A DNA stretch of 64,000 bases, taken from the NCBI GenBank assembly GCA_944388865.1, contig CALXKM010000049.1:62001-126000 (forward strand). Direction: 5' to 3'. Position 1 is the stretch's first letter. Each line of letters begins with the position of its first letter. Under the pieces are notes generated by a model that was given only the letters and a program-made list of their open reading frames with translations, was not told where the DNA came from and searched no databases. This DNA comes from an uncultured Duodenibacillus sp. GTDB lineage: Bacteria > Pseudomonadota > Gammaproteobacteria > Burkholderiales > Burkholderiaceae_F. The position numbers and the translations under genes were made by a program. Positions 20,799 through 28,609 of the stretch are shown here, piece by piece.

Positions 20799-21962
20799 AT
20801 GCCTAATTGGTTGATACCTGACAACTTTGCCGACATTTTGCCTCGGCAGGCCCGCACGATCGAAAAAATGCGCCGCGACTGCCTTGATCTTTTTGCCGTG
20901 CACGGCTACGAACTGATTCAGCCCCCATTGATCGAGTTCGTCGACTCGCTTCTCACCGGAAGCGGCAGCGACCTGGACAACAATACCTTTAAGTTCATGG
21001 ATCAGGCCGGAGGCAAGATGATTGGTCTGCGGGCGGACATGACGCCGCAGGCCGCGCGCATTGACGCGCATATTCTCAATCGCACGGGAGTGAGCCGTCT
21101 GTGCTACGCAGGCAGCTGTCTGCATGCGCGCCCTATGCATCCGCTTGCTTCAAGAGAGCCGATTGTGGCCGGCGTTGAGCTTTTCGGCGCAAGCGGCCTT
21201 GAGGCCGATGCCGAAGTGATGCGGCTTGCGGTGAAAAGTCTGCGCAAGCTTGGCATCAACAAAGTGCACATCGACATCGGACACACGGGCGTGCTCCGAG
21301 CGCTTCTCGACGGGGTTTCGCTTACTGACGAGCGCGTGCACGCTCTTTTGAGAGCGCTGCGCATGAAGGATCCCGCTGCGTTGGAAAATGCCGCCCGCGA
21401 TTTTGACGAATGCACGCAAAAGGCGCTGCAGGCGCTTGTGCGCTATTTCGGCGACAAGGACGTCCTTGATATTCTCAAAAAGGAGCTGCCTGCCAAGCCT
21501 GCTGTTGCTGATGCGCTCGAAGAGGTGAGGGCGCTCTCGCAGATGTGCGGCGCCGATGAGACAAGCTTTGACTTTTGTGATGTTCACGGCTATCAATATC
21601 TCACAGGCATCACTTTTTCTGTGCATATACCGCAATATGCTCAGGCGGTTTTGCGCGGCGGGCGCTATGATGGTGTGGGTTTGGCGTTTGGACGATCGCG
21701 TCCGGCCTGCGGCTTTACGATCTATCTGCGAGCGCTTGCAGGAGTGCCGTGTCTTGAGCAGCCGGCGCTGCCCGAGGCGGTGGTCGCTGCCGGTCCTGCT
21801 GATCCAGAATTAGAGGCTTGCGTCGAGCGCATGCGCGGCGAGGGCTATATTGTGGTGCGTCTTTTGCCTGGCGAACGGGTTGAGGATGTTGCCCGAGAGT
21901 TTTGCGTGACGCATGAACTTGTGCGCACGCCACAAGGAATTGAGCTCGTTGCTCGTAATTAA
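20799..21962 (+). CDS. hisZ: ATP phosphoribosyltransferase regulatory subunit HisZ
   Basis: 387 aa, a HisRS-like class II fold without the C-terminal anticodon-binding domain. The N-terminus NWLIPDNFADILP and the motif-2-like region FKFMDQAGGKMIGLRADMTP are typical of HisZ. The synthetase active site is altered (no RHERP motif). HisZ pairs with the short form of HisG to make the first enzyme of histidine synthesis, so a short hisG should exist elsewhere in this genome. It lies between DUF2065 and purA, 17 bases from purA. Confidence 0.95.
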   Translation: MPNWLIPDNFADILPRQARTIEKMRRDCLDLFAVHGYELIQPPLIEFVDSLLTGSGSDLDNNTFKFMDQAGGKMIGLRADMTPQAARIDAHILNRTGVSRLCYAGSCLHARPMHPLASREPIVAGVELFGASGLEADAEVMRLAVKSLRKLGINKVHIDIGHTGVLRALLDGVSLTDERVHALLRALRMKDPAALENAARDFDECTQKALQALVRYFGDKDVLDILKKELPAKPAVADALEEVRALSQMCGADETSFDFCDVHGYQYLTGITFSVHIPQYAQAVLRGGRYDGVGLAFGRSRPACGFTIYLRALAGVPCLEQPALPEAVVAAGPADPELEACVERMRGEGYIVVRLLPGERVEDVAREFCVTHELVRTPQGIELVARN

Positions 21963-21979
21963 GCTAGGAGTTTAGGAAC

Positions 21980-23272
21980 ATGGCTAAAAACGTCGTCGTT
22001 GTCGGCGCCCAGTGGGGCGATGAGGGCAAGGGTAAGATCGTCGATTGGCTCACTGAGCATGTCGACGGCGTGGTGCGCTTCAATGGCGGCCACAATGCCG
22101 GTCACACGCTTGTCGTCAACGGGGCCAAGACGATTCTGCGTCTGATTCCCTCCGGGATCATGCATCCGACATCGATCTGCTATATCGGCAACGGCGTGGT
22201 TCTCTCGCCCGAGGCCTTCTTCAAGGAAATCGATGAGCTCAAGGCCCACGGCGTTGATGCAGAGCCGCGCATGCGCGTCTCGGCCAACTGCCCGCTCATC
22301 ATGCCTTATCACATTGCGCTCGATCATGCTCGCGAGGCAGCTTTGGGCGACAAGAAGATTGGCACCACGGGCCGCGGCATCGGACCTGCTTATGAGGACA
22401 AGGTTGCCCGCCGTTCAGTGCGCGTGGCTGATCTTTTCCAGCCGGAAATCTTTGCCGAACGCGTGCGTGCCGTGATGGATCTCTACAACTTCACGCTTGT
22501 CAATTATCTGCACGTTGAGGGGCTTGACGCACAGAAGGTCATCGATGAGGCGCTCTCGTATGCCGAGCGCCTGCGTCCGCTTGTTGCCGACGTTTCTGCT
22601 GAACTGCACAAGCAGATGGACGCCGGCAAGCAGTTCCTGTTTGAAGGCGCTCAGGGATCAATGCTTGACATTGATCACGGCACCTATCCCTTCGTGACCT
22701 CATCGAACACGGTGGCTGGCTCGGCCTGCGCCGGCGCCGGCGTTGGTCCCGAGAAGCTCAACTACATTCTCGGCATTACCAAGGCCTACTGCACTCGCGT
22801 GGGCTCCGGTCCGTTCCCGACGGAACTCAATGATGCCGTGGGTGAAGAGCTGCGTCGCAAGGGCAACGAATTCGGCGCCGTGACGGGCCGCCCGCGCCGC
22901 TGCGGCTGGTTTGACGGCGCTGCGCTGCGTCGCGCCGTGCAGATCAACGGCTTGACTGGTCTGGCGGTGATGAAGCTCGATGTCTTTGACGGCATGGACA
23001 AGGTTAAGCTAGCCGTGGGCTACAAGGTTGACGGTCAGCCGGTCGATCTCATGCCTTACGGCGCTGATGCGGCTGCTCGCTGCGAGCCTGTCTATGAAGA
23101 GTTCCCTGGCTGGAAGGAGAGCACCTTCGGCGTGACGCGCTGGGAAGATCTGCCCGTGAGTGCGCGGCAGTATTTGACCCGTCTGAGCGAAGTCGCCGGC
23201 TGCCCGATTGCGTTGGTCTCGACTGGTCCGGACCGCAATCAGACGATCCTTTTGAAGGATCCCTTCTCCTAG
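21980..23272 (+). CDS. purA: Adenylosuccinate synthetase
   Basis: 430 aa. The P-loop [11 protein letters not shown] is at residues 8-18, followed by [20 protein letters not shown] and the GTP-recognition NKxD-like region KLDVFDG. It joins IMP and aspartate in the first step from IMP to AMP. The C-terminal RPRRCGWFD and STGPDR motifs are intact. hisZ lies 17 bases upstream. A large hairpin lies just downstream. Confidence 0.98.
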   Translation: MAKNVVVVGAQWGDEGKGKIVDWLTEHVDGVVRFNGGHNAGHTLVVNGAKTILRLIPSGIMHPTSICYIGNGVVLSPEAFFKEIDELKAHGVDAEPRMRVSANCPLIMPYHIALDHAREAALGDKKIGTTGRGIGPAYEDKVARRSVRVADLFQPEIFAERVRAVMDLYNFTLVNYLHVEGLDAQKVIDEALSYAERLRPLVADVSAELHKQMDAGKQFLFEGAQGSMLDIDHGTYPFVTSSNTVAGSACAGAGVGPEKLNYILGITKAYCTRVGSGPFPTELNDAVGEELRRKGNEFGAVTGRPRRCGWFDGAALRRAVQINGLTGLAVMKLDVFDGMDKVKLAVGYKVDGQPVDLMPYGADAAARCEPVYEEFPGWKESTFGVTRWEDLPVSARQYLTRLSEVAGCPIALVSTGPDRNQTILLKDPFS

Positions 23273-23301
23273 TTATAATCCGCAACTCGGAGTCTGTGCT
23301 A

Positions 23302-23331
23302 AAGCGGTTCCGCACTCTTGCGGAGCCGCTT
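23302..23331 (+). terminator. Hairpin between purA and phosphoribosyltransferase gene
   Basis: AAGCGGTTCCGCA and TGCGGAGCCGCTT form a 13-bp stem (one G-U) with loop CTCT. T-rich sequence begins only several bases later (TATTTATCC, then a long T run), so it may be a terminator for purA or a leader structure of the next gene. Confidence 0.55.
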
Positions 23332-23370
23332 GCCGTATTTATCCTTCTTTTTTCATCGGACGCATTTTCT

Positions 23371-23904
23371 ATGGCTGAAACTACTCATGCTCGTTACGAC
23401 TGGAACGCCTATATCGATTTGTGCGAAAGGCTTGTGGCTCGCGTTGGACTAAGCGGCTGGAAGTTTGACTGCGTGCTGTGTCTGGCCCGCGGAGGCATGC
23501 GTCCGGGCGACTTCTTTAGCCGTATTTACGGCAAACCGCTGGCCGTGCTCTCGACGAGCTCCTATCGCGAGGAGGCCGGCACCGTGCAGGGCGATCTTGA
23601 TATTGCCAAGTACATCACGGGAGTAAGCGAACTTTCGGGTAAGCTGCTTCTTGTTGACGATCTGTGCGATTCGGGCAAGACGATTCAAAAGGTTGTCGAG
23701 CATTTAAAGCGCAACTATCCCAACATCACGGAAATTCGCGTGGCGGTCATCTGGACCAAGGCTTGCTCCGTTTTCCGTCCTGACTACAGCGTCGTTGACT
23801 TTGATGACAGCCCGTGGATCCATCAGCCATTTGAGTGCTATGACGATCTGGGCATCGAGAAGCACCTCGAAAACTGTCGCAAAAAGTTTGGCGACGCCAT
23901 CTAA
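23371..23904 (+). CDS. Purine-type phosphoribosyltransferase
   Basis: 177 aa from the ATG at 23371; the frame is open further upstream but that part crosses the hairpin. The PRPP-binding loop is LLLVDDLCDSGKT (about residues 90-102), and the start region LCLARGGMRPGDFFSRI is typical of xanthine/hypoxanthine phosphoribosyltransferases. It likely salvages a purine base with PRPP. Exact base specificity cannot be read. Its place next to purA fits purine metabolism. The gene ends in a strong inverted repeat. Confidence 0.88.
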   Translation: MAETTHARYDWNAYIDLCERLVARVGLSGWKFDCVLCLARGGMRPGDFFSRIYGKPLAVLSTSSYREEAGTVQGDLDIAKYITGVSELSGKLLLVDDLCDSGKTIQKVVEHLKRNYPNITEIRVAVIWTKACSVFRPDYSVVDFDDSPWIHQPFECYDDLGIEKHLENCRKKFGDAI

Positions 23905-23933
23905 GAGCGCTTGAATTTTTTGCCGACGTCAAA

Positions 23934-23978
23934 ATTTGGGATCAGGCTTGCAGTAAGGTCTGATCCCAAATCCTTTTT
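23934..23978 (+). terminator. Strong terminator between convergent genes
   Basis: ATTTGGGATCAG and CTGATCCCAAAT form a perfect 12-bp stem with a 14-nt loop, followed by CCTTTTT on the + strand. An A run precedes the stem, so it may also work for the minus-strand gene that ends at 24020. Confidence 0.85.
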
Positions 23979-24019
23979 CGGCCGCCGTGCTTTTTCGAAA
24001 TTCACCAAAAGCGCGTGTT

Positions 24020-25720
24020 TTAGGCTTGCTGCAGCGATTGCCGAAAGCGCGTGGTCGATAAAAGCTTCATCATTGCCTCCTCAATATCATCTACGGAATC
24101 GATGCGCACCCAGTTGCGGGCGATGCCGGGATTGTCGGCTTCAATGCTCAAAAGCGCCAGCTCGATGCCGTCTCGGGCAAACCCCTCTTCGGCTGCGTGG
24201 GCAAACTCCTTGGGGAAGCGTCCGTCGGTGATGATGACAAGAAGTTTGTCCCGGGCTCTGCTGGCAGAGAAGCTTTCCCATGCCCACTTGAGAGCTTCAG
24301 CAATCGGAGTGGAACCGTAAGCGCCGATTGCCGAGAGCCTCTCGAGGCTTTTTGCGGCAGGTTCATTGTCAAGTACGGCAAGCGATACTTTCTCAAGCGG
24401 CGAAGGGCCGGGAAAGACGGCTGCCCGAATTGTGCAGCCGTCAATTGTCTTGAGAGCCAAAACGAGAGCGGCTGTAATGCTTTTGGCCTGCGTCATGGTG
24501 TGAATTCCCATGGAGCCGGAGCGGTCAAGAAGCACGGCGACTTCTGCTGAAATGTTTTTTTCTGGTCTCTGAGCAGCAAAGAGCGCGCAGTCTTTTTGGG
24601 CATGGCGATTGAGCCAGTCGTGAGCCAACTCCTGACCATCGTCGCAGGCGCCGCAATCGCTAAAGCCCTCAGTTTTGAGCAAGTGAGCAAAGCGTCTGGC
24701 AAGCGCCTGGGTCTGATTCATCACATCGGCAAATGCCTCGCGATACTCAATCGCATCGCGCCTTAGGTAGGGATCGTCCGTATCCAAGGGCCAGACGTTG
24801 GCGACAGTGCTTTCGGTTTGTTCAAGATTTCGATTTTCAAGCCAGCCCAAGCCGTTGTCCTGCCCGGTTCCCGAAGCATTCATATTCTCAGGAGGTGAAT
24901 TGTCGGCCGCGGCAAGCTCTGCATCACGAGAAATCGTCTTCAAAAATTGCTTCACGCTGCTTTCGGCATGTGCAGAAACGCTTTCTGCTGCCTGCGGGTT
25001 TTGCTGGCTTCCGCTGCAAGAGGCGTTATGACTGCTGCCGGCAGCATCGTCGGGCTGCGAGGCACTCTGAGCATGTTTTTCTAAGCGAGAGACGATTTTG
25101 CGGGCAAGATCAAGCGCTTCTTTGGTCGATTGCAGCGCCACGGCGCTAAGGGCATCTTTTTCGAGCAGATCCATCAGAGACTGAGGCAGATGAACCGATA
25201 TGCGCTCGCGCAGCGCGCCAAGGACCTTCAGTGCCCATTCATAGCGCAGCTCGGCGAGCACTCGTGCGTGAAGCCAAAGGGCAAACGCAGAGCCCAGCGA
25301 GAGCAGATCAATTGAGCAGGCGCGATGCCGACCTCTTCTGAGAAGCGTTTCTGCAAGTTCTTCACGCCAGAGGCGGTACCCGCTAAAGCGCTCGGCGCCA
25401 AGGCAATCGATGCGAATGTCTTCAAAGACATTCAGAAGCACCATGACGAGCGGCCCTTCGGATCGAACTGCGCTCAGCAAAGAGGCATCGGTGTCGACAA
25501 CATGCATCATTTCGTGGATGCCGTGACCGAGCGCAAAGGCCTCAAAGTCTTCGTCGTCTGGGTCAAGATCGCCGAGCCAAACTGTTTTCCCATCAGTTGC
25601 AGGGCTTCCGCTGAACTCGATTTTGACTCCGAAACGTGATGCAATTGTGCGTAGAAAGCGTTCAATGCCTTTCATTCTGTCTTGAGCGCTGATGCTTCGA
25701 TCGCTGTAGAAAACTGACAT
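24020..25720 (-). CDS. CobT-like VWA-domain protein with HEMMH motif
   Basis: 566 aa from the ATG at 25720; the frame is open 25 codons further up but those residues look non-coding. Residues 69-73 read HEMMH, a gluzincin-type zinc motif in an alpha-helical N-terminal domain. A low-complexity Ser/Gln/Asn/Ala linker (about 215-330) leads to a C-terminal von Willebrand A domain with MIDAS DRSGS at residues 399-403 and TDGRFP later. This layout matches CobT-like proteins that normally work with a MoxR/CobS-type AAA+ ATPase. No such ATPase is in the window, and the upstream side is decayed DNA and an insertion sequence. Known CobT inserts cobalt in cobalamin synthesis; nothing here supports that role. 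The gene reads full length and intact. Confidence 0.75.
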   Translation of the reverse strand: MSVFYSDRSISAQDRMKGIERFLRTIASRFGVKIEFSGSPATDGKTVWLGDLDPDDEDFEAFALGHGIHEMMHVVDTDASLLSAVRSEGPLVMVLLNVFEDIRIDCLGAERFSGYRLWREELAETLLRRGRHRACSIDLLSLGSAFALWLHARVLAELRYEWALKVLGALRERISVHLPQSLMDLLEKDALSAVALQSTKEALDLARKIVSRLEKHAQSASQPDDAAGSSHNASCSGSQQNPQAAESVSAHAESSVKQFLKTISRDAELAAADNSPPENMNASGTGQDNGLGWLENRNLEQTESTVANVWPLDTDDPYLRRDAIEYREAFADVMNQTQALARRFAHLLKTEGFSDCGACDDGQELAHDWLNRHAQKDCALFAAQRPEKNISAEVAVLLDRSGSMGIHTMTQAKSITAALVLALKTIDGCTIRAAVFPGPSPLEKVSLAVLDNEPAAKSLERLSAIGAYGSTPIAEALKWAWESFSASRARDKLLVIITDGRFPKEFAHAAEEGFARDGIELALLSIEADNPGIARNWVRIDSVDDIEEAMMKLLSTTRFRQSLQQA

Positions 25721-26292
25721 ATGCTTGGGTCGAAAGTGGCTGCCGAAAAAGACTTGGCATTGTATCCGAGCAAAGACGCACAAAACGATGGCCAAGGCGC
25801 CAAGCAGCAGACAGCGGCTTCTGAAGGTGGCTGCAGAATTTTGCGCATGTGTTCAAGCGGGCAGACTTAGAACGTGCACGCACCGGCTCCTGTCGAGTTT
25901 GCAGCGCTTCGGCCGCCAACGCTGCTTGAGGAGTCTGCGCAAGAATTCCATCGAAGAAAGGAGAGCTGCTGAGCACAAGATATGTTGCAATGCAAATACA
26001 TGTGCAAAATCCAAAATTTCATCTAAAGTAGCAGCGACGAAATCTCGAAGCGTGTTAAGAATAAGGATAAGGCAGCATGCGCTACAAAAAAGAGACTGGA
26101 AACTTTTCGTGGATCATTTTTGATGAGACCGCAATACAAAAGAGCGGCGCTTTCTCAGACGCAAGATCGCGCGGGTCGTGTTCAACGAGCTCCACCCAGA
26201 GCAAAATCCCACCATTGAACCGATATCGGCGCAAGATGAGGAGCTCGAAGAGATTGGCCCAATTGTTGAGAAAATTCGCAGAAAGTTTGTTA
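25721..26292. other. Decayed stretch upstream of the VWA gene
   Basis: About 570 bases with no intact gene. Short open frames on both strands have no recognisable motifs. The minus-strand side must hold the promoter of the VWA gene, and any lost partner gene would have been here. Base composition turns more AT-rich toward the insertion sequence. Confidence 0.5.
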
Positions 26293-26312
26293 CCCAGATT
26301 GTGCAGTTCTAG
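26127..26312 (+). pseudogene. Fragment of an unknown gene cut by the insertion sequence end
   Basis: An open frame directly after a stop, with coding-like composition: KIARVVFNELHPEQNP, then acidic DEELEEIGPIV and a basic end IRRKFVTQIVQF. It has no start codon of its own. An ATG with a good ribosome site (AAGGATAAGG) at 26077 opens a different frame (MRYKKETGNFSWIIFDETAI), so a frameshift between the two would make a product of roughly 75-80 aa. The last codons overlap the left end of the insertion sequence. I do not recognise the family. Confidence 0.35.
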
Positions 26313-26379
26313 ATCAGTACCAAGTTTTCAGTTTCACTCAGAAAGCTCACAAATCCGCGCCGAATAAGGCGACTTGGAC

Positions 26380-26408
26380 TTGCGAGCTTTCTTTTTTCGT
26401 GGTATACT
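26380..26408 (+). promoter_or_regulatory. Transposase promoter
   Basis: TTGCGA (26380-26385), a 17-base spacer and TATACT (26403-26408), about 33 bases before the transposase ATG. Confidence 0.7.
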
Positions 26409-26424
26409 AGTTACGTATTCCACG
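26398..26424 (+). repeat. Inverted repeat over the transposase -10 box and start site
   Basis: CGTGG-T-ATAC / GTAT-T-CCACG with loop TAGTTAC: 9 bp with one T-T mismatch. It covers the -10 box and the expected transcription start. It could be an operator, or a structure that hides the ribosome site only in read-through RNA. The 9-mer CTAGTTACG in its loop recurs in the loop of the hairpin at the right end (28318-28361). Confidence 0.5.
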
Positions 26425-26440
26425 ATACTAGCAAATTGCC

Positions 26441-28303
26441 ATGTCCGTCATCACTCCCCCTGAATTGCCTCGCTTCATCGTCAATGCCTCCGGCAAGTAC
26501 AAGTACGTCTTCACCTACAAAAATCGCTGGGACAAAGAAACCAAGCGCTCCACGCGCGGCAAGGGTGACACCACTAGCGTTGGCAGACTTGTTCCCGTTG
26601 AAGGATGCACCGACTGCGGCGAAATCCTCTTTAACGAGGAGTTCAAGAAAAAGTTTCCGCAATTGCGCCTTCTGCGCGTGTTCCGCTACAAGGGCGGCAA
26701 GCTTGAGTTCAAACCCATTGACGAGGACGAGGTCAATGTTCTGCGTCCGAGTGAAATCGTTCGGCTGCATGGCGGCGCAACCTGGGCTCTCAATCAGATC
26801 GTTGGCGACACGCCTCTGGCTCGGGTGCTCAGGGATGTTTTTCCTCGGCATAAGACCTTCCTGCGGCTTCTGTCGCTTGCCTACTATCTGGTCATTACGC
26901 GCAATCCTTCGCTTTTCGACTACGAGGAATTTGCCGAATGCACCTGGCTGCCTTATCGACGCGGCTGCACAAGCGGCTCCATCAGTCGATTGCTGCAGAG
27001 CATCACAAAGGACAAGATCTGCAAATTTCTGATGAAGCTCAATCAGGAATACAACAAGGCGCACGGCGAGTCGATTTCAGAACGACGCTTCTGGGCTTTG
27101 GATTCCACGTCCATTACGTCCTACTCGGAGAACATCGACTCGGTTGAATACGGCCACAACAAGGATCTCATAGATGCGCCGCAAACCAATGTGCTGATGA
27201 TTGTTGATCAGAAGACGGGCGAAACGGTGTACTACCGTAACTTTGACGGCAACGTGCCTGATGTCAGCACGGTGCGCAATACACTGGCCGAGTTGGCAAT
27301 GATGAAAATCGACCTCAAAAACGTCGTTTTGGTAACCGACAGCGGCTACGGGTCGAAAGCCAACTGGGAGGATATGCTGCGCAACAGCGTGTCCTTCGTG
27401 AGCAATGCCAGACTCAATCTCAACGGAACCATTAAGGAGACTATCGACACTCACTATCAGGAGCTGCTCAACTGGAACAGCACCATCAGCTTCATCAAGC
27501 AAAATGCAGTCACGGTTCCCGTGGAGTGGCAGTACGACGAGTTTCCTGTCGCAGGCAAGCGAACCCAAAAAAACGCAAGCAAAACGCTGTACATGCACTT
27601 GTACTTCAATAAAGCCATCAACGATGAAATGGCCTGCCGCTTACAAATGGGATTAGGCGGCGCACTGGAGCAGTACAGGGCAAATCCGGCCAGGCTGACC
27701 GACACGCAGCACAAGCTGCTCGATCAGTACACCAGAGAAGACAAGGGGGACCTGCGCATCGATATGCGCAAAGTGGACGAATCGCTTCGGTACGCAGGCG
27801 TGCGCGTGTTAGTGAGCGACACAATCAAGGACGCACTCGAATGCTGCGTGGCATACGAGGAACGAAATCAAGTTGAGTACGCCTTCAATATGCTCAAGGC
27901 GGAACTCAACTGCAATCGTACGAAAGTGCATTCAACGAAGGCTTGGGAAGGCAGACTCTTTCTGCAGGTATTGGCCACAGCTATCGGCGGTATGGTAAGG
28001 GCTAGGATCAAGCTCTACAACGAATCGGCCAAGCAGGACAAGAAGAAATACCGTGTGCACTACGACAGCGATCACAAGCTGTTGGCCAAGCTGCAGAACA
28101 TCTACATGACGCAGTTCAATGCTGGCTTCATGTTCGATGAAATCGTCGGCAAGAAGAAGGAACTGTTCAAAATCCTGAATGTCCCTGTGCCAAGTGTGGA
28201 GCAAGTCATTTCTGAGGAAGCGGAGGACATTGATCCAGACGAGCAGCGAGATCTAAACGAAATCGCCGCACTGACGTGCGGCGACGATCTGGAGGATCTG
28301 TAA
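26441..28303 (+). CDS. DDE transposase, IS1634/IS4 type
   Basis: 620 aa. The catalytic triad fits Asp221 (ALDSTSI), Asp300 (VTDSGYGS) and Glu479 in the IS4-clan signature YEERNQVEYAFNMLK. A zinc-like pair CTDCG lies at about residues 45-50, and the last 30 residues are acidic (EEAEDIDPDEQRD). Length and intact triad suggest a working enzyme. It cuts and joins the ends of its own element. It has its own promoter with an overlapping inverted repeat, and a large hairpin lies after the stop. Confidence 0.9.
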   Translation: MSVITPPELPRFIVNASGKYKYVFTYKNRWDKETKRSTRGKGDTTSVGRLVPVEGCTDCGEILFNEEFKKKFPQLRLLRVFRYKGGKLEFKPIDEDEVNVLRPSEIVRLHGGATWALNQIVGDTPLARVLRDVFPRHKTFLRLLSLAYYLVITRNPSLFDYEEFAECTWLPYRRGCTSGSISRLLQSITKDKICKFLMKLNQEYNKAHGESISERRFWALDSTSITSYSENIDSVEYGHNKDLIDAPQTNVLMIVDQKTGETVYYRNFDGNVPDVSTVRNTLAELAMMKIDLKNVVLVTDSGYGSKANWEDMLRNSVSFVSNARLNLNGTIKETIDTHYQELLNWNSTISFIKQNAVTVPVEWQYDEFPVAGKRTQKNASKTLYMHLYFNKAINDEMACRLQMGLGGALEQYRANPARLTDTQHKLLDQYTREDKGDLRIDMRKVDESLRYAGVRVLVSDTIKDALECCVAYEERNQVEYAFNMLKAELNCNRTKVHSTKAWEGRLFLQVLATAIGGMVRARIKLYNESAKQDKKKYRVHYDSDHKLLAKLQNIYMTQFNAGFMFDEIVGKKKELFKILNVPVPSVEQVISEEAEDIDPDEQRDLNEIAALTCGDDLEDL

Positions 28304-28317
28304 GCCTCCTGGCTGTT

Positions 28318-28361
28318 CCGAGATTGTGCAGCTAGTTACGGAAAAATCTGCACAATTTCGG
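28318..28361 (+). repeat. 14-bp inverted repeat at the right end of the insertion sequence
   Basis: CCGAGATTGTGCAG pairs with CTGCACAATTTCGG (one G-U) around 16 bases containing CTAGTTACG. The outer arm is the presumed right terminal repeat, so the end sequence is present twice in opposite orientation. There is no T run. It may be a transposase-binding site pair or a stop for incoming transcription. Confidence 0.6.
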
Positions 28362-28396
28362 GGGCTTCGGGATTAGCGTAATGGTTTGCAGATAGC

Positions 28397-28428
28397 AAAA
28401 AACCCCAACATATCAATGCATGTCAGGG
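28397..28428 (-). terminator. Terminator of tRNA-Leu
   Basis: Read on the minus strand, CCCTGACAT pairs with ATGTTGGGG (two G-U) and is followed by six T. Confidence 0.75.
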
Positions 28429-28443
28429 TATGCTTGAAGTTTT

Positions 28444-28528
28444 TGGTGCCCAAGACTGGACTCGAACCAGCATGCCTCTCGGCGCTGCGACCTGAACACA
28501 GTGCGTCTACCAATTTCGCCACTTGGGC
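28444..28528 (-). tRNA. tRNA-Leu (anticodon CAG)
   Basis: 85-nt type II tRNA with acceptor GCCCAAG/CTTGGGC, encoded CCA, and anticodon stem CTGTG/CGCAG around TTCAGGT, giving CAG (reads CUG). It has a long variable arm (CGCCGAGAGGCAT) and T-arm GGTTCGAGTCC. It is divergent from rnr. Confidence 0.96.
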
Positions 28529-28547
28529 AAAAACTTCCGAGACGCGT

Positions 28548-28576
28548 ATTATTCATGAGTTTTAAAAAATTGTCAA
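28548..28576 (-). promoter_or_regulatory. Sigma70 promoter for tRNA-Leu
   Basis: On the minus strand TTGACA (28576-28571), 17 bases, then AATAAT (28553-28548), 20 bases before the tRNA 5' end. Near consensus. Confidence 0.75.
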
Positions 28577-28609
28577 CCCCTTTGAAAATCCTCGTAAGAG
28601 AATTTCATT

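Larger units (their letters stand above)
26293..28364 (+). mobile_element. IS1634/IS4-like insertion sequence, about 2.07 kb
   Basis: Holds one DDE transposase gene. Ends are inferred from imperfect inverted repeats: left CCCAGATTGTGCAG at 26293-26306, and right CTGCACAATTTCGGGGG at 28348-28364, whose complement reads CCCCCGAAATTGTGCAG. The shared core is ATTGTGCAG. No clear target-site duplication is visible, so exact ends are uncertain by several bases. The transposase looks intact, so the element may still be active. Confidence 0.65.

Noticed and set aside
20799-21962. Second histidyl-tRNA synthetase
   Set aside because: Motif 2 and the anticodon domain of HisRS are missing, and the sequence fits HisZ.
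24020-25720. Cobaltochelatase subunit for cobalamin synthesis
   Set aside because: No other cob gene nearby, and the VWA/HExxH layout is shared by many proteins not tied to cobalamin.
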